NCBI GenBank assembly: GCA_964432205.1
Contig: CAYSMK010000001.1
Coordinates: 186,001-250,000, forward strand
Direction: 5' to 3'
Source of the DNA: Geomobilibacter sp964432205
Lineage (GTDB): Bacteria; Desulfobacterota; Desulfuromonadia; Geobacterales; DSM-12255
DNA: 64,000 nt
Shown here piece by piece: positions 25,192 to 32,762 of this stretch (position 1 is its first letter; the number at the start of each line of letters is the position of its first letter). The notes beneath the pieces were generated by a model. It had not been told where the DNA came from. It worked only from the letters and a program-made list of their open reading frames with translations, and made no database searches. The translations under genes were made by a program, and so were the position numbers.

Positions 25192-25599
25192 CTATTCACC
25201 CTGGGCCTGCCTGCTCTTGACCTCCGCCTTCCTGTTGAGCGAACCGAAGATCATTTCCAACACTGCCTTTTGTTTTGCTTCGAATTTGTTCAGGACTGCC
25301 AGGCAGGTCCCCATGGGAAAGGTATCGTGCAGAAAGTCCACGTCCCGGCCAGAGAGGATGACGATGCGGTTTTTGTCGACTCCGGCATCCAACGCAAAGG
25401 CAAAGACCTTCATGCCATCCAGCGTGGGCATCTCCAGGTCGATTACCAGGAGATCGAGCCCTCCCTGCCTGATATCGGCAAGGGCCGTGACCGGATCGTT
25501 ACAGACCTTCACCGTGAGGTAGGGGTAATACTGCCGAATATACGCGTCCAGGATACTGGTAAAGGCCTGGTCGTCGTCGATAATCAGGATGTTTCCCAT
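25192..25599 (-). CDS. Stand-alone response-regulator receiver protein
   Basis: A 135-residue CheY-like receiver with no output domain. The acidic pocket (IIDDD) and the phosphoacceptor Asp54 (LLVIDLEMPTLDGMK) are present, with the conserved Ser/Thr position in ILSGRD. The usual lysine may be that in LNKFEAKQK, close to its expected place. It lies between the cysteine-tail gene and the ABC substrate-binding protein gene. Its partner kinase is not in the neighbourhood. Confidence 0.87.
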   Translation of the reverse strand: MGNILIIDDDQAFTSILDAYIRQYYPYLTVKVCNDPVTALADIRQGGLDLLVIDLEMPTLDGMKVFAFALDAGVDKNRIVILSGRDVDFLHDTFPMGTCLAVLNKFEAKQKAVLEMIFGSLNRKAEVKSRQAQGE

Positions 25600-25635
25600 A
25601 AGGTACCGAAGCTCGCTGCACAGGGCGCGACTATA

Positions 25636-26598
25636 TCACTTTACCACCCGGGTGGCCATACTTAATACCTGGAAAGGGATATTCAGGTCAAGTGCCTTGG
25701 CGACCTTCAGATTGATCACCAGGTCGATCTGTTTGGGCTGGCGCATGGCAAGCCCCGCCCCTCCCCTGCCGAGAAGACGGGCGGCCTGCTCCGCCGCGAG
25801 CTCACCCTGTTCGGTCGGGCTTATTTCGAGGGACGCCAGTGCCCCTCGTTCGCAGGCACCGGGCATGGTGGAAAGGACCGGGACTTTTGCCTCCCGGGCA
25901 TGATGGATAATTCGGTCGAAGTTTCTGCCGGCAACCACCGACTCCCCCACAAAAAGGGAGTCGAGTTTCGGCAACTGGGCAACGAGCTTCTCCTCCAGCG
26001 CCGCAAGATTGGTGACGTTCAACTCCCGGACCGTGGCGCCGATTGTGGCGGCATAACGCCGAACTTCCTTCAGCTGAACCACCGTCCCGACCTCCCTGGA
26101 CGAGTAGACAACGCCAATGGTCCGATTGGGGCGGTATTCGGTAGCGGTTTTCAGCAGGGTCACCAGCGGCACCTTGGCGGAGACGCCGACCGCACCCTTG
26201 GCCTGGGCAATGCCGGTTTCAATGGGCCCGTACACATCGACGTAGACGACAGGTACTCCGCCACCCTCCCGCACCGCAACCTGGGCCGCCGGGGCGCCGT
26301 AGGCGACGATCATTTCGGCCCCCAGGGCCGAACACTTCCTGACCGCATTCCCCCATGAAAGCGGATCAGGGTTCGGCACCTGCAGAAAGATGCCGAGGTT
26401 TTCCTGACTGTACCCCTGCTGGGCCATGGACCTGACAAAGGCACGGTGTGCTTCCCGATAGCGGGGCAAATCCCCGCTCAGGACCACGCCGATCATCCGC
26501 TCGGCAGTAGTGGCCGGCAGAGCGAGCGTGGAAAGAAGTACCGCTATCAGGAGTGCGATGAAACCATTGCGCATGAACGGGAACCGTTGAACCGTCAC
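25636..26598 (-). CDS. ABC-type periplasmic substrate-binding protein (PF04392-like)
   Basis: A 320-residue protein with a signal peptide (GFIALLIAVLLSTLALPATTA) and the periplasmic-binding fold of the 'ABC_sub_bind' family. Landmarks are RMIGVVLSGDLPRYREAHRAFVRSM, GAEMIVAYGAPAAQVAVREG, GVSAKVPLVTLLKTATEYRPNRTIGVVYSSREVGTVVQLKEVRR and PVLSTMPGACERGALASLEISPTEQGELAAEQAARLL. The GTG start overlaps the stop of the barrel gene by 4 bp (GTGA), so it is co-translated with the cytochrome-barrel pair. An ATG at 26574 is an alternative. No ABC permease is near, so a sensing role is possible. Confidence 0.82.
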   Translation of the reverse strand: MTVQRFPFMRNGFIALLIAVLLSTLALPATTAERMIGVVLSGDLPRYREAHRAFVRSMAQQGYSQENLGIFLQVPNPDPLSWGNAVRKCSALGAEMIVAYGAPAAQVAVREGGGVPVVYVDVYGPIETGIAQAKGAVGVSAKVPLVTLLKTATEYRPNRTIGVVYSSREVGTVVQLKEVRRYAATIGATVRELNVTNLAALEEKLVAQLPKLDSLFVGESVVAGRNFDRIIHHAREAKVPVLSTMPGACERGALASLEISPTEQGELAAEQAARLLGRGGAGLAMRQPKQIDLVINLKVAKALDLNIPFQVLSMATRVVK

Positions 26599-28760
26599 CA
26601 GGTGGCGGTCAGAAAGGCGGTCACGGAGTGCACCGTGCCTTCGTAAAGTGCTGAGACCTTGTCGTTGTAATCACGCAGACCGTAGTGCAGGGTGCAAGAA
26701 AAGTTCCTGGTGAACCGATAATCGGCGCGGGCCGCCAGGCTGCTCTCCTCGGTGGAACTTCTGGATATCTCGCCGATACCGGCTGTGTTTACGGGGGAAA
26801 AATCCGCCAGGGAACGGATATGCTGCAGTTGCAGGGAAAGGTCAAACTGGTCGACAGGCCGGTAACCGGCCCCTAGGGACCATACCTGGGCCTGGCTGGT
26901 ATAGCTGGCTGCGTCCTGCGTCAATGGCGCCTGGGCCGAGCCCACCGACGTCAGGAGAACCCCCTGTTCGGCCCGGCTTCTGAGCAGGGCATAGCCGCCG
27001 GAAAGGGTCACCCGTTCGGCCGGCATGAACCACACGCTGACAGTGACCGTGTCCGAGGCCTGCTCGCGGGCAAGCAGCGTCTGGTAGGGGCGGGCCGTAA
27101 ACTGCAACGTCTGCTGGGGAGTAAGCTGTGCAAACAGTTCGGTCCGGCCGATCTCTCCCCGGCTCTCTCTCCGGGCCTGGTAATTGGCGTTGGCCCCCCA
27201 CCGGTTTGGCATGGTATAGGCCGCCAGCAGCTCGCCGTCGTGGCGCTCGTCGGGGGATGTGTCATAGGACGGATTATCGGCCGCCAAATAGCTATATTGT
27301 GCCTTGAACCGCAGCCCCTTGACCGGCCTGCTGAGGAACGCCATGCTCCCCCGATGGGTCCCGGAGTTCCCGGGAAGCGTCCACCCGACAGCGGTATCGG
27401 GATCACGGACAAGGTCCCGGTTGACAAACGCAGCACGGTATTCCCCCCTGACCGTCGTGAGGGGGGTCGGATGGATCGTCAGGGTAGTGGTCAGCACGTC
27501 CTTGCGGATATCGATGGGAGGTCGCACCGGGACCGTCGTGGACGGCAGGGCAAAGGAACTGGTGATCGTTGTCGGCGTGTCGCTGTCGATCTCCTGCCGG
27601 CGGTACTTGACCGCCAGCGTAAACTCCTTGCAGGGGATATAGGTGAGATCACCGGCAACATTGTTGAGTACCTGGGATACGCCGGCCGCCCCGTTGATGT
27701 CGGTCAGGGCCGATCGGTTCTGGCGCTTGCCATACGTATAGGATGCGGCACCAACCAGTCCGCCTGACAGGGACGTGTGGGCCTTGACCGTATGAGACAG
27801 AAAGCGGCTGTCCGGAGCTTCATTGTGCTGCTGCAGCCCTGCCCCCCGCATCAGGACCCCTGAGGGATCGGTCCGTTCGATGAAGGGATCGCGCGGAATC
27901 CCCGCATGGTCCATGAATTCCCTGATCTGAAACGAATAGATCAGATCTATCGGACCGAGGTGGGCATCGAAACCGGCCTCCCCTTCATGGGTCTCCCGGT
28001 CAACGGTGCGCGACCGGCCGTGGACGGTATTGGTGGGTCCTTCGAAGGCGTGATCGGCATAACGGAGCTGGGCCGTGCCTTCCCGCAGGAGCCGCCAATA
28101 CCCCAGATTCAGATGGAGCGGCCATTCGTGGATCTTGATCCTGGCCCGGGCCTGGTCCTGTTCCACCCGCAGGCCGTAGGCGGCTGCCGGATCGGGCGAA
28201 GCGACATAATCGGCCAGCGAGGTAAAGGAGTCGGCCCGACCGAACGTGAAATCGGGCGAAAAAAGCGGTTTTTGGTCCAGGTTGTGCCAAAGCGATTCGG
28301 TGCGCAGGTGAAAGCGATAATCGCCGTTCTGGTCAAACAGGAAGTCACCCAGATAATCCCGGTCACTCGTATAGGTCCCTTCAAGGGAGTATTTCAGCTT
28401 CCGGTCAAGGTTGTTGAACAGGAGTCCGCCGGTAGGGCCCGGACGAAAATCTTCATAGGGGGCGGCACGTCCTGCGTAGCCATCCCGTGAGAAAAGGCGG
28501 TAACCGAGGAGACCGTCCAGTTGGGCATGGCGGGGTGTGTTGCTGGCTTCGGCCGGCTTTTCTTCCTGCCCGCCGCCCACCTCGTCATCTTCGGCAAACT
28601 CGAGAACGAGTTCGCTGCCAGGCAGTACCGAATCCTGTTCCACGGCCGCCACGGCCGGACGAGGGACGTGAATGACGAGCGCCGGCAGCAAGGACAGCAG
28701 GAGTGCACACACCCTCCCGACCGACAGCGGACTATGCTCTGCATTTCTTTTGGACGACAT
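26595..28760 (-). CDS. Large outer-membrane beta-barrel, partner of the multihaem cytochrome
   Basis: A 721-residue exported protein. A signal peptide (VCALLLSLLPALVIHVP) is followed by an acidic stretch (EFAEDDEVGGGQEEK). The remaining 650 residues alternate aromatic and polar residues as in membrane strands, ending with VTAFLTATW, a typical aromatic-terminal barrel strand. Position directly behind a ten-motif cytochrome, 7 bp apart, recalls MtrB/PioB-type porins in porin-cytochrome complexes that move electrons across the outer membrane. I see no N-terminal CxxC as in MtrB, so it may belong to a Geobacter-specific barrel group. The ATG at 28760 has a GAGGTGA site. Confidence 0.75.
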   Translation of the reverse strand: MSSKRNAEHSPLSVGRVCALLLSLLPALVIHVPRPAVAAVEQDSVLPGSELVLEFAEDDEVGGGQEEKPAEASNTPRHAQLDGLLGYRLFSRDGYAGRAAPYEDFRPGPTGGLLFNNLDRKLKYSLEGTYTSDRDYLGDFLFDQNGDYRFHLRTESLWHNLDQKPLFSPDFTFGRADSFTSLADYVASPDPAAAYGLRVEQDQARARIKIHEWPLHLNLGYWRLLREGTAQLRYADHAFEGPTNTVHGRSRTVDRETHEGEAGFDAHLGPIDLIYSFQIREFMDHAGIPRDPFIERTDPSGVLMRGAGLQQHNEAPDSRFLSHTVKAHTSLSGGLVGAASYTYGKRQNRSALTDINGAAGVSQVLNNVAGDLTYIPCKEFTLAVKYRRQEIDSDTPTTITSSFALPSTTVPVRPPIDIRKDVLTTTLTIHPTPLTTVRGEYRAAFVNRDLVRDPDTAVGWTLPGNSGTHRGSMAFLSRPVKGLRFKAQYSYLAADNPSYDTSPDERHDGELLAAYTMPNRWGANANYQARRESRGEIGRTELFAQLTPQQTLQFTARPYQTLLAREQASDTVTVSVWFMPAERVTLSGGYALLRSRAEQGVLLTSVGSAQAPLTQDAASYTSQAQVWSLGAGYRPVDQFDLSLQLQHIRSLADFSPVNTAGIGEISRSSTEESSLAARADYRFTRNFSCTLHYGLRDYNDKVSALYEGTVHSVTAFLTATW

Positions 28761-28767
28761 CCTCACC

Positions 28768-29763
28768 TCACTGACGCAGGGTCCCACCACCGGTTACCCC
28801 CGGAGAGGGGATATCGGAGCCGTGGACCTGGGAGTGGCAGTCGGTGCAGCGGTTGACAAAGAGCTGCCTGACGCCGGATGCGTTGTCGACCGTGTGCGCG
28901 TTATGGCACTGGAGACAGAGAAACGGCATGGATGCGTTCAACAGGGGCGGACTCACCGACCCGTGGGGCGCATGGCAATTGGCGCAATTCTCGGTGACAT
29001 CCCCGTGTTCGAAGACAAAAGGCCCCTGCTTTTCCATATGGCAACGGGTACACGTCTCCTTGGGGGTACTCCCCTTGAGCAGTTTGTCCTGAGTCGATCC
29101 GTGGGCATCATGACAGTCGACGCAGGCCATCTTTTTTTCCCTTAAGGGATGGTGGGACATGAGGCTGTTCTGGGCCTTCACTTCTGGATGGCAGGAATAG
29201 CAGAGCTCGGATATCGCGTCGCGAGTGACCTTCTGGCGTGGCCCTTGATGGAGCTTGTGGCAGTCGAAGCAGCTGACGTCGTTGAGGGCATGGGGGGACG
29301 CGTTCCAGTGGGCGATGGTCGGAATGGATGCCGCGGAATGGCACTTAAGGCAGATAAGGGACTGGGCCTGGGGGGGAAGATGCATGATGTCCAGAAACTT
29401 GGAGGTATCGCACTTTGCCTTGGCCTCGCCAGCAGTTTTGAGCTGTTCGTCGATCGTTTCGATGGCCAGGCTGCCGGGTCCGTGGCACGATTCGCAATTC
29501 ACCAGCGGCAACCCGGTCTCCGGGGTGAGTTGCTCACCATGGACGCTGTGGAGGAAATCTTCGGTGAGCTTGTCATGCCTGTGGCACTTGGAGACACAGT
29601 TTTCGGTCCCAACGTACTCGGCGTCCAGGCGCCCCACGATCAGCCGTTCGTACTCGCGTACCGGCAGTATCGGCCGGCTCTGCTTCAGTTCGCTACAGGC
29701 GAGGAGCCCAAGGGAGAGCACTGCTATGAATACTGCCTGCAATACGTGCCGCCGCTGCGCCAA
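28768..29763 (-). CDS. Multihaem c-type cytochrome, up to ten haems, probable lipoprotein
   Basis: A 331-residue periplasmic or outer-membrane cytochrome. It has nine CxxCH haem motifs (CESCH, CLKCH, CFDCH, CYSCH, CVDCH, CTRCH, CANCH, CLQCH, CTDCH) and one CxxxCH (CVSKCH) at the N-terminal site. Ten motifs and the spacing resemble the DmsE/MtrA decahaem family. The signal ends at LSLGLLACS, a plausible lipobox. I chose the TTG start at 29763 because it has AAGGAGG at good spacing; an upstream ATG would translate a tandem repeat. The downstream barrel makes this the likely periplasmic half of an electron conduit. Confidence 0.88.
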   Translation of the reverse strand: MAQRRHVLQAVFIAVLSLGLLACSELKQSRPILPVREYERLIVGRLDAEYVGTENCVSKCHRHDKLTEDFLHSVHGEQLTPETGLPLVNCESCHGPGSLAIETIDEQLKTAGEAKAKCDTSKFLDIMHLPPQAQSLICLKCHSAASIPTIAHWNASPHALNDVSCFDCHKLHQGPRQKVTRDAISELCYSCHPEVKAQNSLMSHHPLREKKMACVDCHDAHGSTQDKLLKGSTPKETCTRCHMEKQGPFVFEHGDVTENCANCHAPHGSVSPPLLNASMPFLCLQCHNAHTVDNASGVRQLFVNRCTDCHSQVHGSDIPSPGVTGGGTLRQ

Positions 29764-29774
29764 TGTTTCCTCCT

Positions 29775-29851
29775 TGAGGAGTTCAAGGTTCAAGGTTCAA
29801 GGTTCAAGGTCTGGATTCTCAACATTGAACCTTGAACTTAGAACATTGAAC
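29775..29851. repeat. GTTCAAG tandem and inverted repeat
   Basis: Three direct copies of GTTCAAG start at 29781. They are followed by reversed copies (CATTGAACCTTGAACTTAG, ATTGAAC). The block fills the gap between the cytochrome start and the mlaF-like stop and can form a hairpin. Confidence 0.7.
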
Positions 29852-29856
29852 AGCTA

Positions 29857-30735
29857 TCACTCCCCCTTGATCCCCTTGGTGGTGGTATAGATGAATCCCT
29901 TCACCACCGGATTCTGACTCGCCTTGATCTCGGCCGGCGTCCCCACCTCTTCGATCCGGCCGCCGGATATCATGGCGATCCGGTCGGAGATATAGAGCGC
30001 AAAGTTCAGATCGTGGGTAACAATGACCGTCGTGTTCCGGGTGGTTTCTTTCAGCTTCAGAATGGTATTGGCCAGTTCATCGGTATTTATCGGATCGAGT
30101 TCGGCTGTCGGCTCGTCATACAGGATCAGGTCCGGGTTCATGGCCAGGGAACGGGCAATGGCAACCCGCTTTTTCATGCCGCCGGAGAGCTCGGCGGTAC
30201 GGAGCCCCTCCTTACCTTCCAGTCCGACCAGGGTCAGTTTTTCGGCAATGATCTGGCGGATCCTCTGCTCCTTGCAGACACGCTTTTCCCGCAGCCAAAG
30301 CCCCACGTTCTCCCCGACGGTGAGCGAATTAAACAGGGCCGATGACTGAAACACCATGCTGTACCGATAGGGAGGCCTCTCGCCGTTGATCTGGCTGAAG
30401 ATGGGGTGCTCGTCGATATAGATTTCCCCGCTGTCCGGGGCCAACAGTTTGACGATATGCTTGAGAAGGACGCTCTTGCCGGTACCGGACGGACCGATAA
30501 TGGAAAACGTCTCGCCGCTCCTGATCTCCAGATCGATATCATTCAGGACGTGGTTGTTGCCGAAGGATTTGTTCAGCTTCTCGATCCGGATGGAGACCCC
30601 GCGGGTCTCAGAAAGGTTGATGCAGTTGGCGTCGTCATCAGAATTGCCGAAGATGGGACGGGTCAGGCCATGCACGATCTTGGCCAGGAGCCCCGCGCCG
30701 CTGCCGTTATGTTCTGTTTCGGGATGGTTGGCCAT
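29857..30735 (-). CDS. mlaF: MlaF-like ABC transporter ATPase
   Basis: A 292-residue ATPase of the Mla (phospholipid/lipid asymmetry) type. After a 50-residue N-terminal extension comes VSIRIEKLNKSFGNNHVLNDIDLEI, Walker A GPSGTGKSVLLKHI, Q-loop MVFQSSALFNSLTVGENV, signature LSGGMKKRVAIARSL, Walker B DLILYDEPTAELDP and the switch VTHD. The ABC signature followed by MKKR and the Q-loop 'FQSSALF' are typical of MlaF. The usual partners MlaE and MlaD are not encoded next to it; the upstream gene is an unrelated four-helix protein. The start at 30735 has a GGAG site. Confidence 0.88.
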   Translation of the reverse strand: MANHPETEHNGSGAGLLAKIVHGLTRPIFGNSDDDANCINLSETRGVSIRIEKLNKSFGNNHVLNDIDLEIRSGETFSIIGPSGTGKSVLLKHIVKLLAPDSGEIYIDEHPIFSQINGERPPYRYSMVFQSSALFNSLTVGENVGLWLREKRVCKEQRIRQIIAEKLTLVGLEGKEGLRTAELSGGMKKRVAIARSLAMNPDLILYDEPTAELDPINTDELANTILKLKETTRNTTVIVTHDLNFALYISDRIAMISGGRIEEVGTPAEIKASQNPVVKGFIYTTTKGIKGE

Positions 30736-30805
30736 GTCAGGCGGCTCCACTCATGGTTATCGAAAGGTTCCTTTTCACCTCACTCCTCATTCTTCACCCC
30801 TCACC

Positions 30806-31255
30806 CTAGAAAAGGTACCTGTGCCGATTGGTGAAATAGTCGTCCCGGTGTCGGTAGATGAACTGCGTCAGCAGCAAAATAGCCAGGGCAGCGGCCACGT
30901 TGTTGGTCCACAACGCCTCCTGGCTGACCCGCGACCCCAGTTCCCGTTCCAGGTCTGCCATCTTGATCAGGCTCAGGTTGGCAATGGTGTTCGCCACCTG
31001 GAACAGATTGTAGCCGATCAGCAGATACCAGGTAAGACGCTGCCGTTTCGTGATCCCGAGGAACAGGTAGAGGCAGATGATGGCGTCGGTAAAGGCCAGC
31101 ATCTTGGCCGGAAAACCGGTATAGATGGTGCCGAGGTATGGGTACGGGTTGCCAAAGGTGGATGCGGAAACCAGGAAGAAAAAGAGATACAGTCCGGTCA
31201 AAAGCGTCAGCCCCAGAGGACGGCGTGCTTCGGTATCATCGATCTCGGTCATCAA
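30806..31255 (-). CDS. Four-helix membrane protein of unknown function
   Basis: A 149-residue membrane protein with hydrophobic segments at about residues 15-32, 50-68, 75-95 and 120-135. Sequence includes LTLLTGLYLFFFLVSASTFGNPYPYLGTIYTG and RLTWYLLIGYNLFQVANTIANLS. I do not recognise its family. It is 70 bp upstream of mlaF on the same strand, separated by a Cys/Thr-word repeat (CACTCCTCATTCTTCACC). An ATG three bases downstream of the first is an equal start candidate. Confidence 0.65.
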   Translation of the reverse strand: MMTEIDDTEARRPLGLTLLTGLYLFFFLVSASTFGNPYPYLGTIYTGFPAKMLAFTDAIICLYLFLGITKRQRLTWYLLIGYNLFQVANTIANLSLIKMADLERELGSRVSQEALWTNNVAAALAILLLTQFIYRHRDDYFTNRHRYLF

Positions 31256-31263
31256 TACTCCGT

Positions 31264-31489
31264 ATTGGCTCGGGGCTGTAGGCTCGGGGCTCGGGGCAAA
31301 GGCCTTAAAAAGACTTTTCCCGAGCCCCGAGCCCCGAGCCCTGAGCGCATTTTCTTTAATCCGAGCCCTAAGCCCCGAGCCCCGAGCGCATTTTCTTTAA
31401 TCCGAGCCCCGAGCCCTGAGCGCATTTTCTTAATCCGAACCCTGAGCCCCGAGCCCCGAGCGTCTTTCTTTAATCCGAGCCCCGAGCGT
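31264..31489. repeat. CCCGAGCCCTGAGC tandem repeat array
   Basis: A roughly 45-bp unit recurs about four times. It holds a conserved GCATTTTCTTTAATCCGAGC core and a variable number of 8-base words (CCCCGAGC, CCCTGAGC, CCCTAAGC). The first part near 31264-31330 carries the words on the opposite strand (GGCTCGGGGC), so the array folds on itself. Shorter traces of the same words are at about 35585-35605 and 37731-37755. It fills the whole gap between the small-protein gene and the four-helix gene. Confidence 0.85.
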
Positions 31490-31491
31490 TT

Positions 31492-31590
31492 CTACCTTTT
31501 CTTCCGCATGTCGCTGATTGCCACGCAAATCGCAATCACTACCATGACTCCGGCGATAAATATCCAATCGGCAATGCTGAATCCGAACAT
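31492..31590 (-). CDS. 32-residue single-helix membrane protein
   Basis: A short ORF on the minus strand, start ATG at 31590, stop TAG. The peptide begins MFGFSIADWIFIAGVMVV, has one hydrophobic helix of about 20 residues, and ends DMRKKR, so the positively charged tail should stay inside. A GAGGAG ribosome site lies 8 bases upstream. It starts 27 bp after the TPR-protein gene stop, as expected for an operon member. It is shorter than most gene callers report. The function is unknown. Confidence 0.6.
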   Translation of the reverse strand: MFGFSIADWIFIAGVMVVIAICVAISDMRKKR

Positions 31591-31617
31591 CGATCCGTCT
31601 CCTCGGCCATGCCCCGG

Positions 31618-32592
31618 TCAGAGCGGAAAAACCACGCTCTTTTGCAGCTCAACCAGGGCCTTCCCGGCCTCATCGTAATCGGGCCGTAGTTCCAGGGCGT
31701 GGCGCAGATAATACTCGGCATCGCGTGGCATGGCAAGCCGGGAGTAACAGAAACCGAGGACAAAACTGAGCTCGGCCACCGGAAACTCGTTGCGGAAAAC
31801 CTGATCATCCAGGATATCACGGAGGATGGCAGCCGCCTCGTCGTACTCCTGGCGCTCGTAGGCATCAAAGGCAATACCGGCCGCCTCCAGGTAATCCACC
31901 ACCGCGACCCGGGGAAGTTCGCCCCCTTCCATCCTTGCCAGGCGGGACTCCAGGTGTGACCGCTCCGCCCCGGACAGTTGCGAAAGTATACCACGCCAGC
32001 AGGTGGCGGCATCGTCGTACTTCCCCAGACAGTAAAGCACGTCACCAAGCAGGTTCATCAGTTCGGCATTCCCGGGATCGAGCCGCCGGGCCGTCTGCAG
32101 GTACCGCTCCGCCCGGTAGATGACCACCGTGGAATCGGTCAGTCCGGACAGGCTTAAGCCCCGGTCGAAAAGGGCCGCCCCCACCTGAAAGGGAAGGTGC
32201 GGATTGTCAGGCTCCAAGAGGGTCAGTATCCGGAGGGCCGTGATCTTCCGGTCGAGATGACTCACCTCCACGTCCTTCTTATCCAGCATGATGATGTGGG
32301 TTCCCAGTTCGGCGACGATATGGGGATACCCCTCCTTGAGGATGGAGGCGTAGCGCTCGGCGAACGGGAGATCGGGATTGGTCCGCAGGGCCTGATAGAT
32401 CCCGCGGCCGACGGCATCGTACGAGGGAGCAGCCTCGGCGAGCGACGCAAAATCCTCTTCCAGGAGCGGAATGGGGATTCCGCCGTAGGGGATGCTCACG
32501 TTCCCGTCCCTGGCCACCAGGAGGGCAGACGCCGGTGGTGTGTAGTAGCGCATTCCCCTGATGGGAAACGTTTCGTGTTTCTTGTCCGTCAT
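31618..32592 (-). CDS. TPR-repeat protein
   Basis: A 324-residue soluble protein. The C-terminal two thirds hold tetratricopeptide-like helical pairs, for example AERYLQTARRLDPGNAELMNLLGDVLYCLGKYDDAATCWRGIL and AYERQEYDEAAAILRDILDD, then AELSFVLGFCYSRLAMPRDAEYYLRHALELRPDYDEAGKALVEL. The N-terminal 130 residues (PASALLVARDGNVSIPYGGIPIPLLEEDFASL) are not typical TPR and may be a separate domain. The likely role is protein binding; the partner is unknown. It is followed by the 32-residue membrane protein gene, a possible operon partner. Confidence 0.75.
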   Translation of the reverse strand: MTDKKHETFPIRGMRYYTPPASALLVARDGNVSIPYGGIPIPLLEEDFASLAEAAPSYDAVGRGIYQALRTNPDLPFAERYASILKEGYPHIVAELGTHIIMLDKKDVEVSHLDRKITALRILTLLEPDNPHLPFQVGAALFDRGLSLSGLTDSTVVIYRAERYLQTARRLDPGNAELMNLLGDVLYCLGKYDDAATCWRGILSQLSGAERSHLESRLARMEGGELPRVAVVDYLEAAGIAFDAYERQEYDEAAAILRDILDDQVFRNEFPVAELSFVLGFCYSRLAMPRDAEYYLRHALELRPDYDEAGKALVELQKSVVFPL

Positions 32593-32762
32593 GACTCGCT
32601 CAACTCCTCTTCACGATCAGGAAAGGTATTGATGCCGGCGCTAACGCCAACCATCTTGTACATCCGTACATCATCCCCCCCTTCAGCAGGCAATAGTACC
32701 TATTTCCGGGCCGGAAGAGAACGAAAAAATGTTAACGATTCCACATCACGATCGATGCCACA

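Noticed and set aside
31264..31489. CRISPR-like array.
   Set aside because: Units are irregular, the 'spacers' are themselves repeats of 8-base words, and no cas gene is near.
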